From contig JAQISU010000036.1 in NCBI GenBank assembly GCA_029339505.1, positions 3,026,501 through 3,090,500 on the forward strand: DNA of 64,000 nucleotides, read 5' to 3'. A program made the position numbers and the translations under genes. Every line of letters starts with the position of its first letter. Within the stretch, counting starts at the first letter, position 1. Source of the DNA: Unio delphinus. Taxonomy: Eukaryota > Mollusca > Bivalvia > Unionida > Unionidae. The notes under the pieces were generated by a model. It saw only the letters and a list, made by a program, of their open reading frames with translations. It was not told where the DNA came from and did no database searches. This document shows positions 28,023 through 38,870 of this stretch, one piece after another.

Positions 28023-28668
28023 TCAGAAACGTGACGTAACCATCTTTAGCTGTCTTAAACCTTTGCCACGGCCAAGGCCTACTTCTGGACTGGTGGTTCC
28101 TGTCAATGATTTGGTAGAAATCACTAAAGGTGGTATGGCAGACGTAGTAACAGATAGATTGGGTTGTTTAGCTCGAGTAGGTCTTTTTCTTTTCGGCCGT
28201 GATAAAGAAGTCTGATACATTTGTTTCAGACTCCCTAACTCTGCTAAAATATCTAAACGTACCGTCGTGACCGTTTGATTTTCACTATTCTCCTTCTGTC
28301 CTTGGTCTTCTTTCTTCTCTGTTGCTGCTACTGTTTCTTCCTGCTGTTGAATATGAAAAGCTTGTACTTCTACTTTCTGTTGTTGTAAAAATCACTCCAA
28401 TTCTTCTTTTTTTACTCTGCTTAAAACCATTGACGTGTAAATAAGAAGAAGCAGAAGGTAACGAAGGTTTCGGACCAAATTCTTGTGAAGTTAGAAAATC
28501 CACAATATCCCATTTAAAATCAACTTCTTCTGAATGTAGATTTGTCATGACTTTGGTAGTCACTGCTGTACCATTACTTGCTGTCTCCACTACTGGTTCA
28601 CCCCAATTCATCGTCTTCTTTAGTGACAGACATGATTGACAACTCTGTCGCATTGATTGACTCCGCAC
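28023..28668 (-). pseudogene. Polinton accessory gene, cassette 4 (Ser/Thr- and Lys/Arg-rich), frameshifted
   Basis: The first frame (28668-28285) includes MNWGEPVVETASNG, DIVDFLTSQEFGPKPSLP and a Ser-rich part. After a frame change near 28400 the reading continues with QEETVAATEKKEDQGQKE, VRLDILAELGSLKQMYQT and a basic tail (SRPKRKRPTRAK, GLGRGKGLRQLK). The true start may be ATG 28611, because the TATA box at 28690-28681 lies too close to ATG 28668. No family is recognised. It has a histone-type 3' signal and shares a divergent promoter region with cassette 5. Confidence 0.45.
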
Positions 28669-28851
28669 AGACGCTAGTAACTCTATATAGAGAAGGTGAC
28701 GTCACAGACTGCTCTCTTTCGGTTGGACGACTATGATTGACTTTTATAACCCGTGTTTGGATTGGTGAATAAACTCAATCCGTTTCGATCCGCTCTTCCC
28801 TTATAAATAACCGCAGTACACAGCAATCGCTTCACCTGTTCTCATCACAAG
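28669..28851. promoter_or_regulatory. Divergent promoter between cassettes 4 and 5
   Basis: For the minus gene: CTATATAGAG at 28690-28681, with the palindrome TGACGTCA (CRE/ATF-type) at 28697-28704. For the plus gene: an ATTGG (inverted CCAAT) near 28760 and TATAAATA at 28802-28809, about 43 nt before ATG 28852. The arrangement resembles divergent histone gene pairs. Confidence 0.55.
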
Positions 28852-29037
28852 ATGTGGACCAACGTAGAATCTTCTACCATTGTTTCAACCATGCCACTTC
28901 GTACTAACTTACCCATGCATGTCAGATCATCGTGGACTAGGTTGTTTAAAGAGAGTTCTCCTCTATGGCCCAGAAGTGAGGAGAAGTTTAAGGAAGAGAA
29001 GAAGACCTGTGAAATGTCCTCTGTGTTAACAATATAA
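28852..29037 (+). CDS. Polinton accessory gene, cassette 5 (61 aa, unknown)
   Basis: An open frame with MWTNVESSTIVSTM, then HVRSSWTRLFKESS and a charged KFKEEKKTCEM stretch. It has a TATA box at 28802, a short leader and, 20 nt after the stop, a perfect histone-type stem-loop. Those flanks are the main support for a transcription unit. The protein itself is not recognised and is not a histone; the coding part may be shortened by decay. Confidence 0.4.
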   Translation: MWTNVESSTIVSTMPLRTNLPMHVRSSWTRLFKESSPLWPRSEEKFKEEKKTCEMSSVLTI

Positions 29038-29057
29038 TGTTAACATAACACATAACG

Positions 29058-29093
29058 GCCCTTTTCAGGGCCACACATATACCTCGAAAAGAT
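29058..29093 (+). terminator. Perfect histone-type mRNA 3' stem-loop plus downstream element
   Basis: GGCCCTTTTCAGGGCC at 29058-29073 is the canonical replication-dependent histone stem-loop: 6-bp stem and TTTC loop. It is followed by ACACA, and then GAAAAGA at 29087-29093, 13 nt after the stem, a purine-rich element of the U7 snRNA target type. It lies at the inner edge of the right terminal repeat. Confidence 0.8.
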
Positions 29094-29459
29094 ATTTGCT
29101 TTCTTTGCCTCCATTTTCCCTTGTCGCTAGATAGTCCCAAATACAAATACAAATAATATTCCCCATGTTCAATTTCCTATAAGGCTACATAGGCCCACTA
29201 TGTTCATTTTCTCTTGAGGCTAGAGTGCCGAACATCTTTGAGGCTAGATAGGCCCACTATGTTCATTTTCTTTGAGGCTATAGTGCCCCATGCCCGTTTT
29301 GACTGGATTTTCCCTTGAGGCTATAAATCTTGAGGCTATAGTGCCCCAAGCCCTTTTTGACTGGATTTTCTCTTGAGGCTATAAATCTTGAGGCTATAGT
29401 TCTCCATGCCCTATATGACTGGATTTCCAACTGAGGCTATAGTGCCCCATATTACTACT
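29074..29459 (-). repeat. Right terminal inverted repeat of the Polinton
   Basis: The inverse of 11809-12139, 386 bp. It ends ATGGGGC-complement then ATTACTACT. It has extra copies of the TTGAGGCTATAGTGCCCCA subrepeat compared with the left end. Confidence 0.9.
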
Positions 29460-30716
29460 CCCATACTACCTCTTTCCTGTTTCACTTATGAATCAATTTA
29501 AATAATATTAACACTTGCCCCATAGTCAGTACCCTCCTGTCAGCCTACGAACGGCTGTTTATATAGATGTCACCCAATCGGCTCATACAGCTAGATGTGG
29601 TGGTTGTAACCACGTGATGTTTTTTTTAATTTGGCATTTGGATCCTTCCTGAATAATATTGATTTATTTCAGCGTTCTAAGGTTGGGTATCTTTTATTTT
29701 TACCGGCGTCAGAACTCCATTTGAGGTTATGAGCAACTACAGTCAGCGTTACAGCAAATGAGTGTAGCCAGGGACAGAGACGTGTTCTGCAACAGTACGT
29801 CTGTCAAATATATTTCTGATCCATTCACATCTGCATACATCTCCCCTTTTATGTAACGTTTCTGTTCGTTATACAATCTAAAGGTTGCAGATCTTACATG
29901 TAATGATAAGAGGTACGTGGTAATTATGAATAGGAAAGACTACATACATAAAGCATATTTTCACTTAAACGATGAAATGTTCTTCACAAAACTCAAACAC
30001 ATACACCAGGAAATCAAATATTCCTTACATTCATAAACGTGTGCACCCCACATAAAGGGTTTCGGAATATGTGGATCATTGTATGTGCCTGAAAATCCAG
30101 AAAATGCCATCGCCTTTTCCAGGCACAACATGTTACTTCATAACAACATGCTACAACATGTTACAACATGTTACATGTTACTTCATGAGAAGCAGAATAG
30201 TGAACCTTTCCTATATTATAATACTCCATCAGTGAACGTATACATGGATATAAGGAAGTTTGGAAATAAGAACTGTTCAAGATCCGCTTATTCATTTCCT
30301 ATTGTAACTTCTGGATATAGTCTTGAAATTGAATCATTTTGTATTTATAGAAGACAACTAACGACAGCGCGTAATCTGGTCAGAATCCTAATGTACAGAA
30401 TATTTGTCAGTTTGTTGCATTTATTTTAATTTGCAGGATCCACTGCACCTGAAATTACTTTTCTTCGCCATGCAAGACTTTTGTAAATTGATTTTACGTT
30501 GAATTGCAGAAGATCTGACGTGCTGCTTAAGTATGAGGTATTATTAAACATATGAGGATTCTCTGTGCAGTGCAAATAAATTAGGTAAAGGCAGTTAAGT
30601 CTTGACAACCTAGAAGAGAACCATGTTTTAATAATTGAATTGGGACTAAAAGCTGTAACATTCTGTTCAAAATATAAAATACAACTGGTATTATAATGAA
30701 ACGTGTTTGCGTTTAG
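29460..30716. other. Unassigned spacer right of the Polinton
   Basis: There is no gene that I can support. It holds a short CAACATG/TTACATG-rich simple stretch at about 30128-30185. ORFs of 116 and 141 aa lack recognisable features. Confidence 0.4.
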
Positions 30717-33124
30717 ATAACACTGGTCAACAGTGAAATCATTACTGACTTGAAAAGGCCCTAATCTGTAGTATTTTGGTGTGCCGAACACGAATATAAC
30801 CGTGAAATTTTTTTTATTGGCTCTCGTTTTGAAGATATTCATATACCTCATTTTCTATGTTTCACTGTGTAAATTTCTCCAGTAGGACTGCAGCAACATC
30901 CGGAATAATGATGTAACATTGCATAATACCATCATGTTCACATCATCCACAGTTGATTGTATCATTTTCTGATGCAATGCAATACTAATGCCATGCGGCT
31001 GCTGAAGTAAGTTGACGTCAGCTGTGTACTATACATGTGTAGGCCTATTATACTAATGCCAGGCGGCTGCTGAAGCTGACGTAAGCAGTGTACTATATAA
31101 AGCCCTATCAGATAGGTTCAGCATTTAAAATATTTTAGACGTTGTGCGAGACAGTTCTAGCTACTGTTACATAAAACTTATTATTTTATCCATTTACGTA
31201 CAATAAAGAACAGTAATGCCTCGAAAGTGTGTTAATACCGCGGACAATTTTTGCTATATTTGTGGGGAAGTGACATTTTCCAACCAGGAGAAAAGTATCA
31301 ATTCTCAAGTGAAGAAGGCATATCATCTTTACTTCGGATGCAAGGTTGGTGACCAAGACAAGCCTTGGGCTCCGCATATATGCTGTGCTACATGTACAAC
31401 ACAGCTTTCACAGTGGTTGAAATGCAAAAGGTCATCAATGCCGTTTGCAGTCCCAATGGTGTGGAGAGAGCCAAGCAACCACCTAAATGACTGTTACTTC
31501 TGCTTGGTTCCTCCTCTTTCCGGCGGAATAACGAAGCGAAAGAAGTCGAGAATAGTCTACCCAAACATTCCGTCTGCATTGAGACCAGTTCCACATGGTG
31601 ACGGACTTCCTATTCCAGAACCTCTAGCAGAATATTCTCTTGATTCATCTGACGAAGACAAAGGTGAGTCGACCTGTTCTTCTCTTGGTCCATCAGCATG
31701 CAGTGATCCAGATTTTCACTGTGGTGCATCATGAACCCCACACAGAATAACACAGGAGGAACTAAATGACCTGATTCGTGATTTGGACTTATCAAAGAAC
31801 AAGGCAGAATTGCTAGGATCAAGACTCCAACAATGGAATCTTCTAGAAGAAGATGTCACAATTACTGCATATCGAAAGCGCCACCAGCAATTGGAGCCTT
31901 TCTTCAGAAAGGAAAGTAATCTGATATTCTGTTCCGATATTGAGGGCCTCATGAATGCTTTAAAAATCACCCATGACCCACAAGAATGGAGACTATTTGT
32001 GGACTCTTCGAAACTGAGTCTCAAGGCTGTGCTTTTGCACAATGGAAACATTCTTCCATCTATTCCAGTAGCGTATGCTGTTCACATGAAAGAGACATAC
32101 GATAACTTAAGGCAGCTACTGAATTCCATTAAGTATAACAAGTACAGCTGGCACCTCTATGGTGATTTGAAGGTAGTTGCCCTTTTAATGGGACTGCAGC
32201 AAGGATATACAAGATACATGCGTTTCGTATGCGAGTGGGATAGCCGAGCAAGGGAAATGCACTACATGAGGAAGGAAAAGACTCACAGGCAGAATGTAGC
32301 AATTGGAGAGAAGAATATCCAACACCCAGCTCTGGTTGAGGCTCAGAAAATCTTGCTACCACCCCTTCACATCAAACTAGGTTTGATGAAGAACTTCGTG
32401 AAAGCCATTGACCGGACTTTGCCAGCATTCCGATACCTGCATGAAAAATTGCCTCGACTCAGCGAAGCAAAGATTAAAGAAGGAGTTTTTGTGGGTCCTC
32501 AGATTCGAGAGCTTTTCAAAGATGACCGGTTCAACAACTTGCTGGAAGGTGACGCGAAACAAGCATGGAACGCTTTTCGCCTAGTTTCTACAAACTTCCT
32601 CGGAAATGTTAGGGCAGAAAACTATAAGGAACTAGTAGAAGACATGTTGATGAAGTATAAGAAACTTGGCTGCAATATGTCTCTAAAGATTCACTTCCTT
32701 CATTCCCATTTGGATTTCTTTCCTAGCAACTGTGGTATTGTTAGTGATGAACACGGCGAACGTTTTCATCAAGATATCGCAACAATGGAACAAAGATACC
32801 AAGGAAAATGGTCCACTACAATGCTGGCTGACTACTGCTGGACACTCCTCAGAGATGCTCCCGAACAGCTTACAAGAGACAGGCGAAGAAACCTAAGATG
32901 TAGTCAATGACTTGATTTTTTATAGGTAGGCTATTACAGTTGACCTTTTACTGTTTGAATGCATTTCGTTATGTAAACATTAATTTCTTGCAGATTACAA
33001 AAAAACTAGAGCCAATTTTGCAATTTGACTGTCATATTCGTAATCATCACATAAAAATTGATAAGAATTGACTAATTTTATTTCAGTAACATGACTTTTG
33101 AAAAAATTTGTTGTCCAGTGTAAT
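30717..33124 (+). mobile_element. DNA-transposon-like element, copy 3, with both terminal inverted repeats
   Basis: The left end reads AACACTGGTCAACA (from 30719); the right end reads TTGTTGTCCAGTGT. The inversion can be followed further inward: GAACACGAATATAACCGTGA at 30786 pairs with the complement around 33040, and TTGGCTCT with AGAGCCAA at 33009. The repeats are therefore over 100 bp but diverged. The element is about 2.4 kb and carries one gene. A tandem duplicated promoter block (about 30990-31100) with GACGTCA/GACGTAA and TATATAAAG precedes the gene. Confidence 0.7.
31216..32910 (+). pseudogene. Transposon-encoded zinc-finger/DDE-candidate protein, one premature stop (copy 3)
   Basis: 565 codons in a single frame, broken only by TGA at 31732-31734, where copy 1 has a Ser codon (TCA). 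Features in order: CYICG, CCATC and CYFC cysteine pairs in the first ~105 residues; an acidic Ser/Glu/Asp region; LFVDSSKLSLKAVLLHNG; GDLKVVALLMGLQQGY; CEWDSR; VEAQKILLPPLHIKLG; VFVGPQIREL; NMSLKIHFLHSHLDFFP; SDEHGERFHQDIATME; MLADYCWTLLRD. The three acidic blocks make an RNase-H-like transposase plausible but unproved. This is the best-preserved copy in the window. Confidence 0.75.
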
Positions 33125-34520
33125 GAAAAACAAACTGCAGCGTTTATTCATTAATTCTTTACATTAGTTAACGGTATGGTCTAACATTTGCAGGAAGGAA
33201 CTCTGTTCAATTAACGTGATCAGGCAAGATAGCGTTTGGAAAACAGTAAACTTTACATAAATACCATAATGAACAATTAGGATAGCAACAACTGCACACA
33301 GCTACAGGGATGATATACTGAGATTAGAGAAAATGTGGATTAATATTGTAATAAAATATAAAGCCAGCAACAACAGTACATTGCTATCGAAATTAACGAT
33401 TAACATAACGAGTTTACATTACTACTGGAATGAAAGATTAAGAAAACAATTGTACATTACTACAGGAACGAAAGGTCATGATAACACCTGTACATTGCTA
33501 CTGGAACGAAAGGTTATAATAACGACTGTACATAACTACCGGAATGAAAGATTATGATAGCAATTAATTGAGTATATCTATGAAATAATTTATCAGATTA
33601 CTTTTCTATCCCCGAGAAAACAATCACTTGAATTCAATAATTATTAGAATTAAACTTTGAAATACTTGACATAATATGTAATAAAGCTTAAAAGAGCTAG
33701 ATCTTAAAGCACGATTTAACAAAATCCTCTCAGTTAGAAGATAATATACTTCCCTATTTGACCTTAAGTCACAATTAGTTCTTTTCTATAAAGGGAACAT
33801 TACCTAATGAAAAACAGCCTTCTTGAACGGTCCTAATGTTTACAAAATACGAACGATAGCCTAGAATTCACTTAAAAAACAAAATATGTGGCCATAGACG
33901 CAAATAAAAATAATTACTTATGTTAATAATAATACATATTTTAAGTCCATACACGGATACTAATTCACCTATATATTAGTTGTTTACACACAAAATAATT
34001 TGATCTCGGTCAAACAAAAATGAACACAATTTTGGACAAAATCGAATCCAACATATCCTGATGTAATACAATAGCAAGTAATACCAATAAAAGCAATTAA
34101 TAAAAAAGACTATCAAACTATTAAACTAAATATAAATAACAATTATTATGATAACAACAACTGTACATTACTACTGGAATGAAAGATTTAGACAACATCG
34201 TAGCTCAGTATTTAAATTAATAGTACAATGATCAAAAAAATGATGTTAGACTTAAGAAGCGGATATACTGTCGTGAACGTGTTTATTTGTTACAAGGGTA
34301 TGTGATTGAATTATATGAATAGTATGAGAACAAGCTAAATATGAGCATATTCACGGCATTTGTTGCTTGCGTTTGTGCCACTCAAATACGATTCTATGAT
34401 TTAATACTATGAGTTTCAAATGCGCAAAATTTAGAATGGGTGTTTTTAGTAGATTTTAATTTAATTATACCATCCTGATACGTACAAAGGTAGCTTGGGT
34501 ATTTATAATAGCATTTGATA
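33125..34520. repeat. AT-rich spacer with ~50-bp minisatellite ACATTACTACTGGAAYGAAAG
   Basis: Units at about 33412-33560 contain TACATTACTACTGGAATGAA-like cores with ATGATAACAAC linkers, about four copies; one more unit lies at 34150-34190. The rest is unremarkable AT-rich DNA. Confidence 0.65.
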
Positions 34521-34559
34521 TGTCAAGTATCATAGATCATCACCCAGTGTCTCACCAAT

Positions 34560-35653
34560 ACGCTGATGTTGTTCCAAAGGGATCTGTTCTTGGACCTGTT
34601 CTCTTCATTCTGTATCCTCAGGCGCTCTAAAGAGTCCTAGATCATCACCCAGTGTCGCACCAGCTGTACGCTGATGACACCCAAATATACAAATCTAGCC
34701 ACCCAACTGAAGTTAATGCTACCATCCATGGAGTAGAGAGGTGCATTTCAGATGTGAAATCATGGATGACATCTAACAAGCGGCACATGAATGATGATAA
34801 AACTGACGTCATTCTAATCACAACGCAAAGACTTTCTCATTCAGATCCCTTACCTCAGACAATAAATATCAGCAACACAAACACTAAATTCACACCGTCA
34901 GTACAAAACCTTGGTGTTACTCTAGACAGTACACTCATATTGCACCAACATGTCATGAACATATGTAAGGCTGCTTATCTTGAGCTGAGACGCATCAGTT
35001 CTATTCACAAATATCTGTCAGTTGATGCCACTAAAACACTTGTGTGTTATTAGCACTTTCAAGACTGAATTATTATAACTCAGTTCTGTCTGGTTCGTCA
35101 CAATATCTGCTCCAGAAACTTTAACAAGTTCAAAACACAGCTGCTTGGATCATGTTTAGAGTATCTCGATCAGAGCACACCTCACCACTGCTCTGTACCT
35201 ACACTGTCTTTCAATTCGAAACAGAATCAAACACAAAATTTGTTCTCTGTGCTACGTTTCACTGACAGACCCCAGTCCAACATACCTAACCGGCCTCACC
35301 CATGTTTATGCACCAGCAAGATCCTTATGCTCGTCTTCATATGGACAACGTTCTTTAGCATAACATGGCGCGGCGAAGGGGAACGAATTACCCATTGAAA
35401 TATGACACAAAGAGACAGTGGTCCTTTTCAAAAGTGCTTTTAAAACTCACTTTTAGCAACTGAAGGAACAAACTTAGAAACCTAATAATGATTTTTTTAT
35501 CTTATATGTTTTCATCTTGTTTTTATGTTTTCCAATTTCATGGTTTCTGTTTGTTATTTTGCTGTAGTGTAGTCATATCATTATAGATGTTGTAAAGCGT
35601 TTATTGTTTCTAAAGATTGGGCTTTACAAAGTTTTCATTAATTTGTATTGTTT
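34560..35653 (+). pseudogene. CR1/L2-like non-LTR retrotransposon fragment (RT C-terminal half and 3' tail)
   Basis: PKGSVLGPVLFILY, then QLYADDTQIYKS (the reverse transcriptase A/D-type catalytic motif with two Asp), ERCISDVKSWMTSNK, DDKTDVILIT, QNLGVTLDSTLILHQHV and ELRRISSIHKYLSVDATKTLV. Downstream frames continue in broken form to the 3' tail with GTAAAGCGTTTATTG before an (ATT)n run. Internal stops and frame changes show it is dead. The 3' part matches 61505-61811. Confidence 0.8.
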
Positions 35654-35882
<229 letters not shown>

Positions 35883-38870
35883 AATACATAATCTTGATAC
35901 GTAAAAATTTAGTCTGGGCTTATCTAGTATCTTCTGAGTTTATAATATTCTTTCATAAAGACAAAAGTAGACTGGGGTTTTGAATTAGCCTTTGATTTCA
36001 TACTATCATTTTCATAGATACAAATGTAGCCTATGTTTTTCTAGTAGCTTTTGATTTCATAATATCAGTTTCCTGCATACAAACGTAGCCTTAGTTTCTC
36101 TAGTAGGTTTTGATTTCATAATACCATCGTGACATGTCCAAATTAGCCCGGGTTTTCTAGTAGTCTGGGTTTTCTAGTACACCGGGTTTTTCCAGTAGCA
36201 TCGGTTTTCCTAGTAGCCTGGGTTTTCCTAGTAGCCTGGGTTTTTCTTGCAGCCTGCGTTTTTCTGGTAGCCAAGATTTTTCCAGTAGCCTCAGTTTTCT
36301 AGTAGAATGGGTTTTTCTAGTTGCCTGGGTTATATATTATCATTATTTTTTCTAGTAACCCTGAGTTTTTTCTAGCAGCTTTTGATTTCATAACATCATA
36401 TTGAAATGTGCAACAAGCAGATTAAGTTTTTCGAGATGCCTGGACTTTCTAGTAGCCTGTTTTTTCTAGTATGATGGGTTTTCCAAAACGCCTGGGTTTT
36501 CTAGTAGCCAGCGTGTTTTTTTGTATTCAAGATTTTTCTAGTAGCCTTGATTTTTCTGGTAGCCTGGGTTTTCTAGTAACATGGGTCTTTCTAGTAAGCA
36601 GGGCTTTTCTAGCAGCTTTTGATTTCATAATATCATATTGATATATGGAGCATGTAGCCTGCGTTTTTTTAGTAGCCTGGGATTTTTAAGTACCCTGGCG
36701 CGAATCCCGCTGAAGTCCTATGTCTCCCCAAATTTCCAAAGACTTCCATACAATTTGAGTTGCAAATTGGCTACTTTTATGTACTACATTTTACTCTGAT
36801 CAATTGAAGATCACAGATACAACAACTTGACAAACGTTCATCAACCGCACATTTGTATGGTTTTTCTTCATCATCATCATCATATTTTCGTACCGTTAGC
36901 TGGCTATGCCATAGAAAATACACATGTATCCCTTTTTATATTGGTAACTATTTTAACTCCGCCACCTTAGGCCATTCAATGTAGTCTTTTAGAGGCCCAT
37001 TAAATCAATATAAAGGAGATCAACTAAGTCCCTACTTATTGATTCAATTGTGGAATTTACCGGTTTCCTACCTTAAATACTGCCACCTCAGCCACACCAC
37101 TATTGTACAACACAAGATTTTAATATCAACTATGTTCTTCGAGGGAAGGTCATTCGGATTGGATCTGAATTCACTACTAGCGAACCATGACTTGATTCAA
37201 AAACTCACTAACACTCGACTCTGTGACTTTTGCTTCTAGTAATTGGCTAATTATTTCGGGCGATGAATATTTCCATGGCGCCGAATCCCAATAATCAAAC
37301 AAATCTAAGAATTGCTAAAAATAGGGAGCTATCAAATGCGCATACTCCAAATTTATTACATTACATTCAACATTAACCTGGATTTTTCTACTAGCTTTTG
37401 ATTTCAAAATATCGGTTTCCTACATACAAAGGTAGCCTTTATTTCTCTAGTAGGTTTTGATTTCAGAATACCATCGTGATCTGTTCAAAATATCCCTGGG
37501 TTTCTAGTAGCTTGGGTTTTTTAGTAGCCTGGTTTTTAATAGTAGCCTGGGTTTATTGTAGCCTAGTTTTTTTTCTAGCAGCATGGATTTCTTTAGTAGC
37601 TTAGGTTTTTCTAGTAGTCTGCGTTTTTCTAGTAGCCAAGACTTTTCTAGTAGCCTGGGTTTTTCTAGTAGCCTGTGTTATCTAGTAGCCTGGGTTGTTA
37701 TAGCAGCTTTTGATCTCATAATATCAAATTGATATGTACAACATGTAGCCTGAGTTTTTCTAGTAGCCTGGGTTTGTCTACTAGCATGAGTTTTTGTAGC
37801 AGCATGGGGTTTTCTAGTAGCCTGGGTTTATCTAGTAGCCTGGGTTTTCTAGTAGCATGGATTTTTGTAGTAGCATGGGGTTTTCTAGTAGCCTGTGTTT
37901 TTTTAGTAAGCATGGGTTTTTGTAGTAGCATGGGTTTTTCTATTAGCATGAGTTTTTGTAGTGGAATGGGTTTTTCTAGTAGCATGTTGTTTCTTTTTAG
38001 TAGCATGCATTTGTCTAGTAGCCAGGGTTTTTCTAGTACCATGGGTTTTTCGAGTAGCATGGATTTGTTTCGTAGCCAAGGCTTTTCTAGTATCTTTTGA
38101 TTGGATAATATCATTTCATGGATACAAATATAGTCTGTGTTTTTCTAGCAGAACTGAGTTTTGTAGTAGAATGATTTTTTTCTAGAAGCCTGGATTTTTC
38201 TAGTAGCGTTTGATTACATACAATCATTGTCATACATACAAAATTAGCCTTAGGGTTTCTAGTTGCTTTCGATTTCATAATATAGTTTTGATACGTACAA
38301 AAAGTAGCCTGGGTTTACTGGTAGCTTTTGATTTCAAAATATTATTTCCATACGTACAAAAGTAGCCTGGTGTTTATAGTAGCTTTTGATATCATTATAT
38401 TTATCTTAATATCTACCAAGGTAGCCTCAATATTTTTGGTAGCATTGATTTCATAATATAATCTTGATACGTACAAAAGTAGCCTAATATTTTCTAGTAG
38501 GTTTCATTTCATAATATCGTGCTGCTACGTTTAAATGTAGCCTGTGTTTTTCTAATAGCTTTTGATATAATAATATTATTTTCATAAGTAGAAATTTGCC
38601 TGGGGTTTTTGTAGCCTGGGTTTTTCTAGTACTATGGGTTTTTGTATTAGTATTGGTCGTTTGAGAAGCCGGGGTTTTTCTAGCAGTTTTTGATTTTATT
38701 ATATCATTTCATACATACAAAATTAGACATTGTTTTTCTAGTAGCTGTTTGATTTCATAATATCACGTTGATACATACAAAATTAGCCTGGGCTTATCTC
38801 GTTGCTTTGATTTCATAATAAAATCTTAAAATGTACAAAGGAAGCCTGGGATTTATAGAAGCGTTTGATT
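35883..38870. repeat. Degenerate minisatellite field (TTTCTAGTAGCCTGGGTT)
   Basis: About 3 kb of irregular ~18-20-bp units (TTTTCTAGTAGCCTGGGTTT and variants with CATGGG, CAAGA). These are interspersed with a longer ~65-bp unit (TTTTGATTTCATAATATCA followed by TTGATACGTACAAAAGTAGC). A non-repetitive window lies at about 36700-37370. No gene. Confidence 0.85.

Larger units (their letters stand above)
11809..29459 (-). mobile_element. Maverick/Polinton element, full length but decayed (17.65 kb)
   Basis: It is bounded by long inverted repeats that begin AGTAGTAATATGGGGCACTA on the left and have the complement on the right. The immediate flanks are CTCATA (11803-11808) and CCCATA (29460-29465), a 5/6 match to the 6-bp target duplication expected for Polintons, whose ends also start with AG. 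Inside are remnants of the diagnostic set: PolB N-terminal region, packaging ATPase, retroviral-like integrase, adenain-like protease, major and minor capsid proteins and a PX-like protein. All are interrupted by stops or frameshifts. The PolB exonuclease and polymerase motifs were not found. A smaller repeat is inserted at about 23215-23980. Confidence 0.9.
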
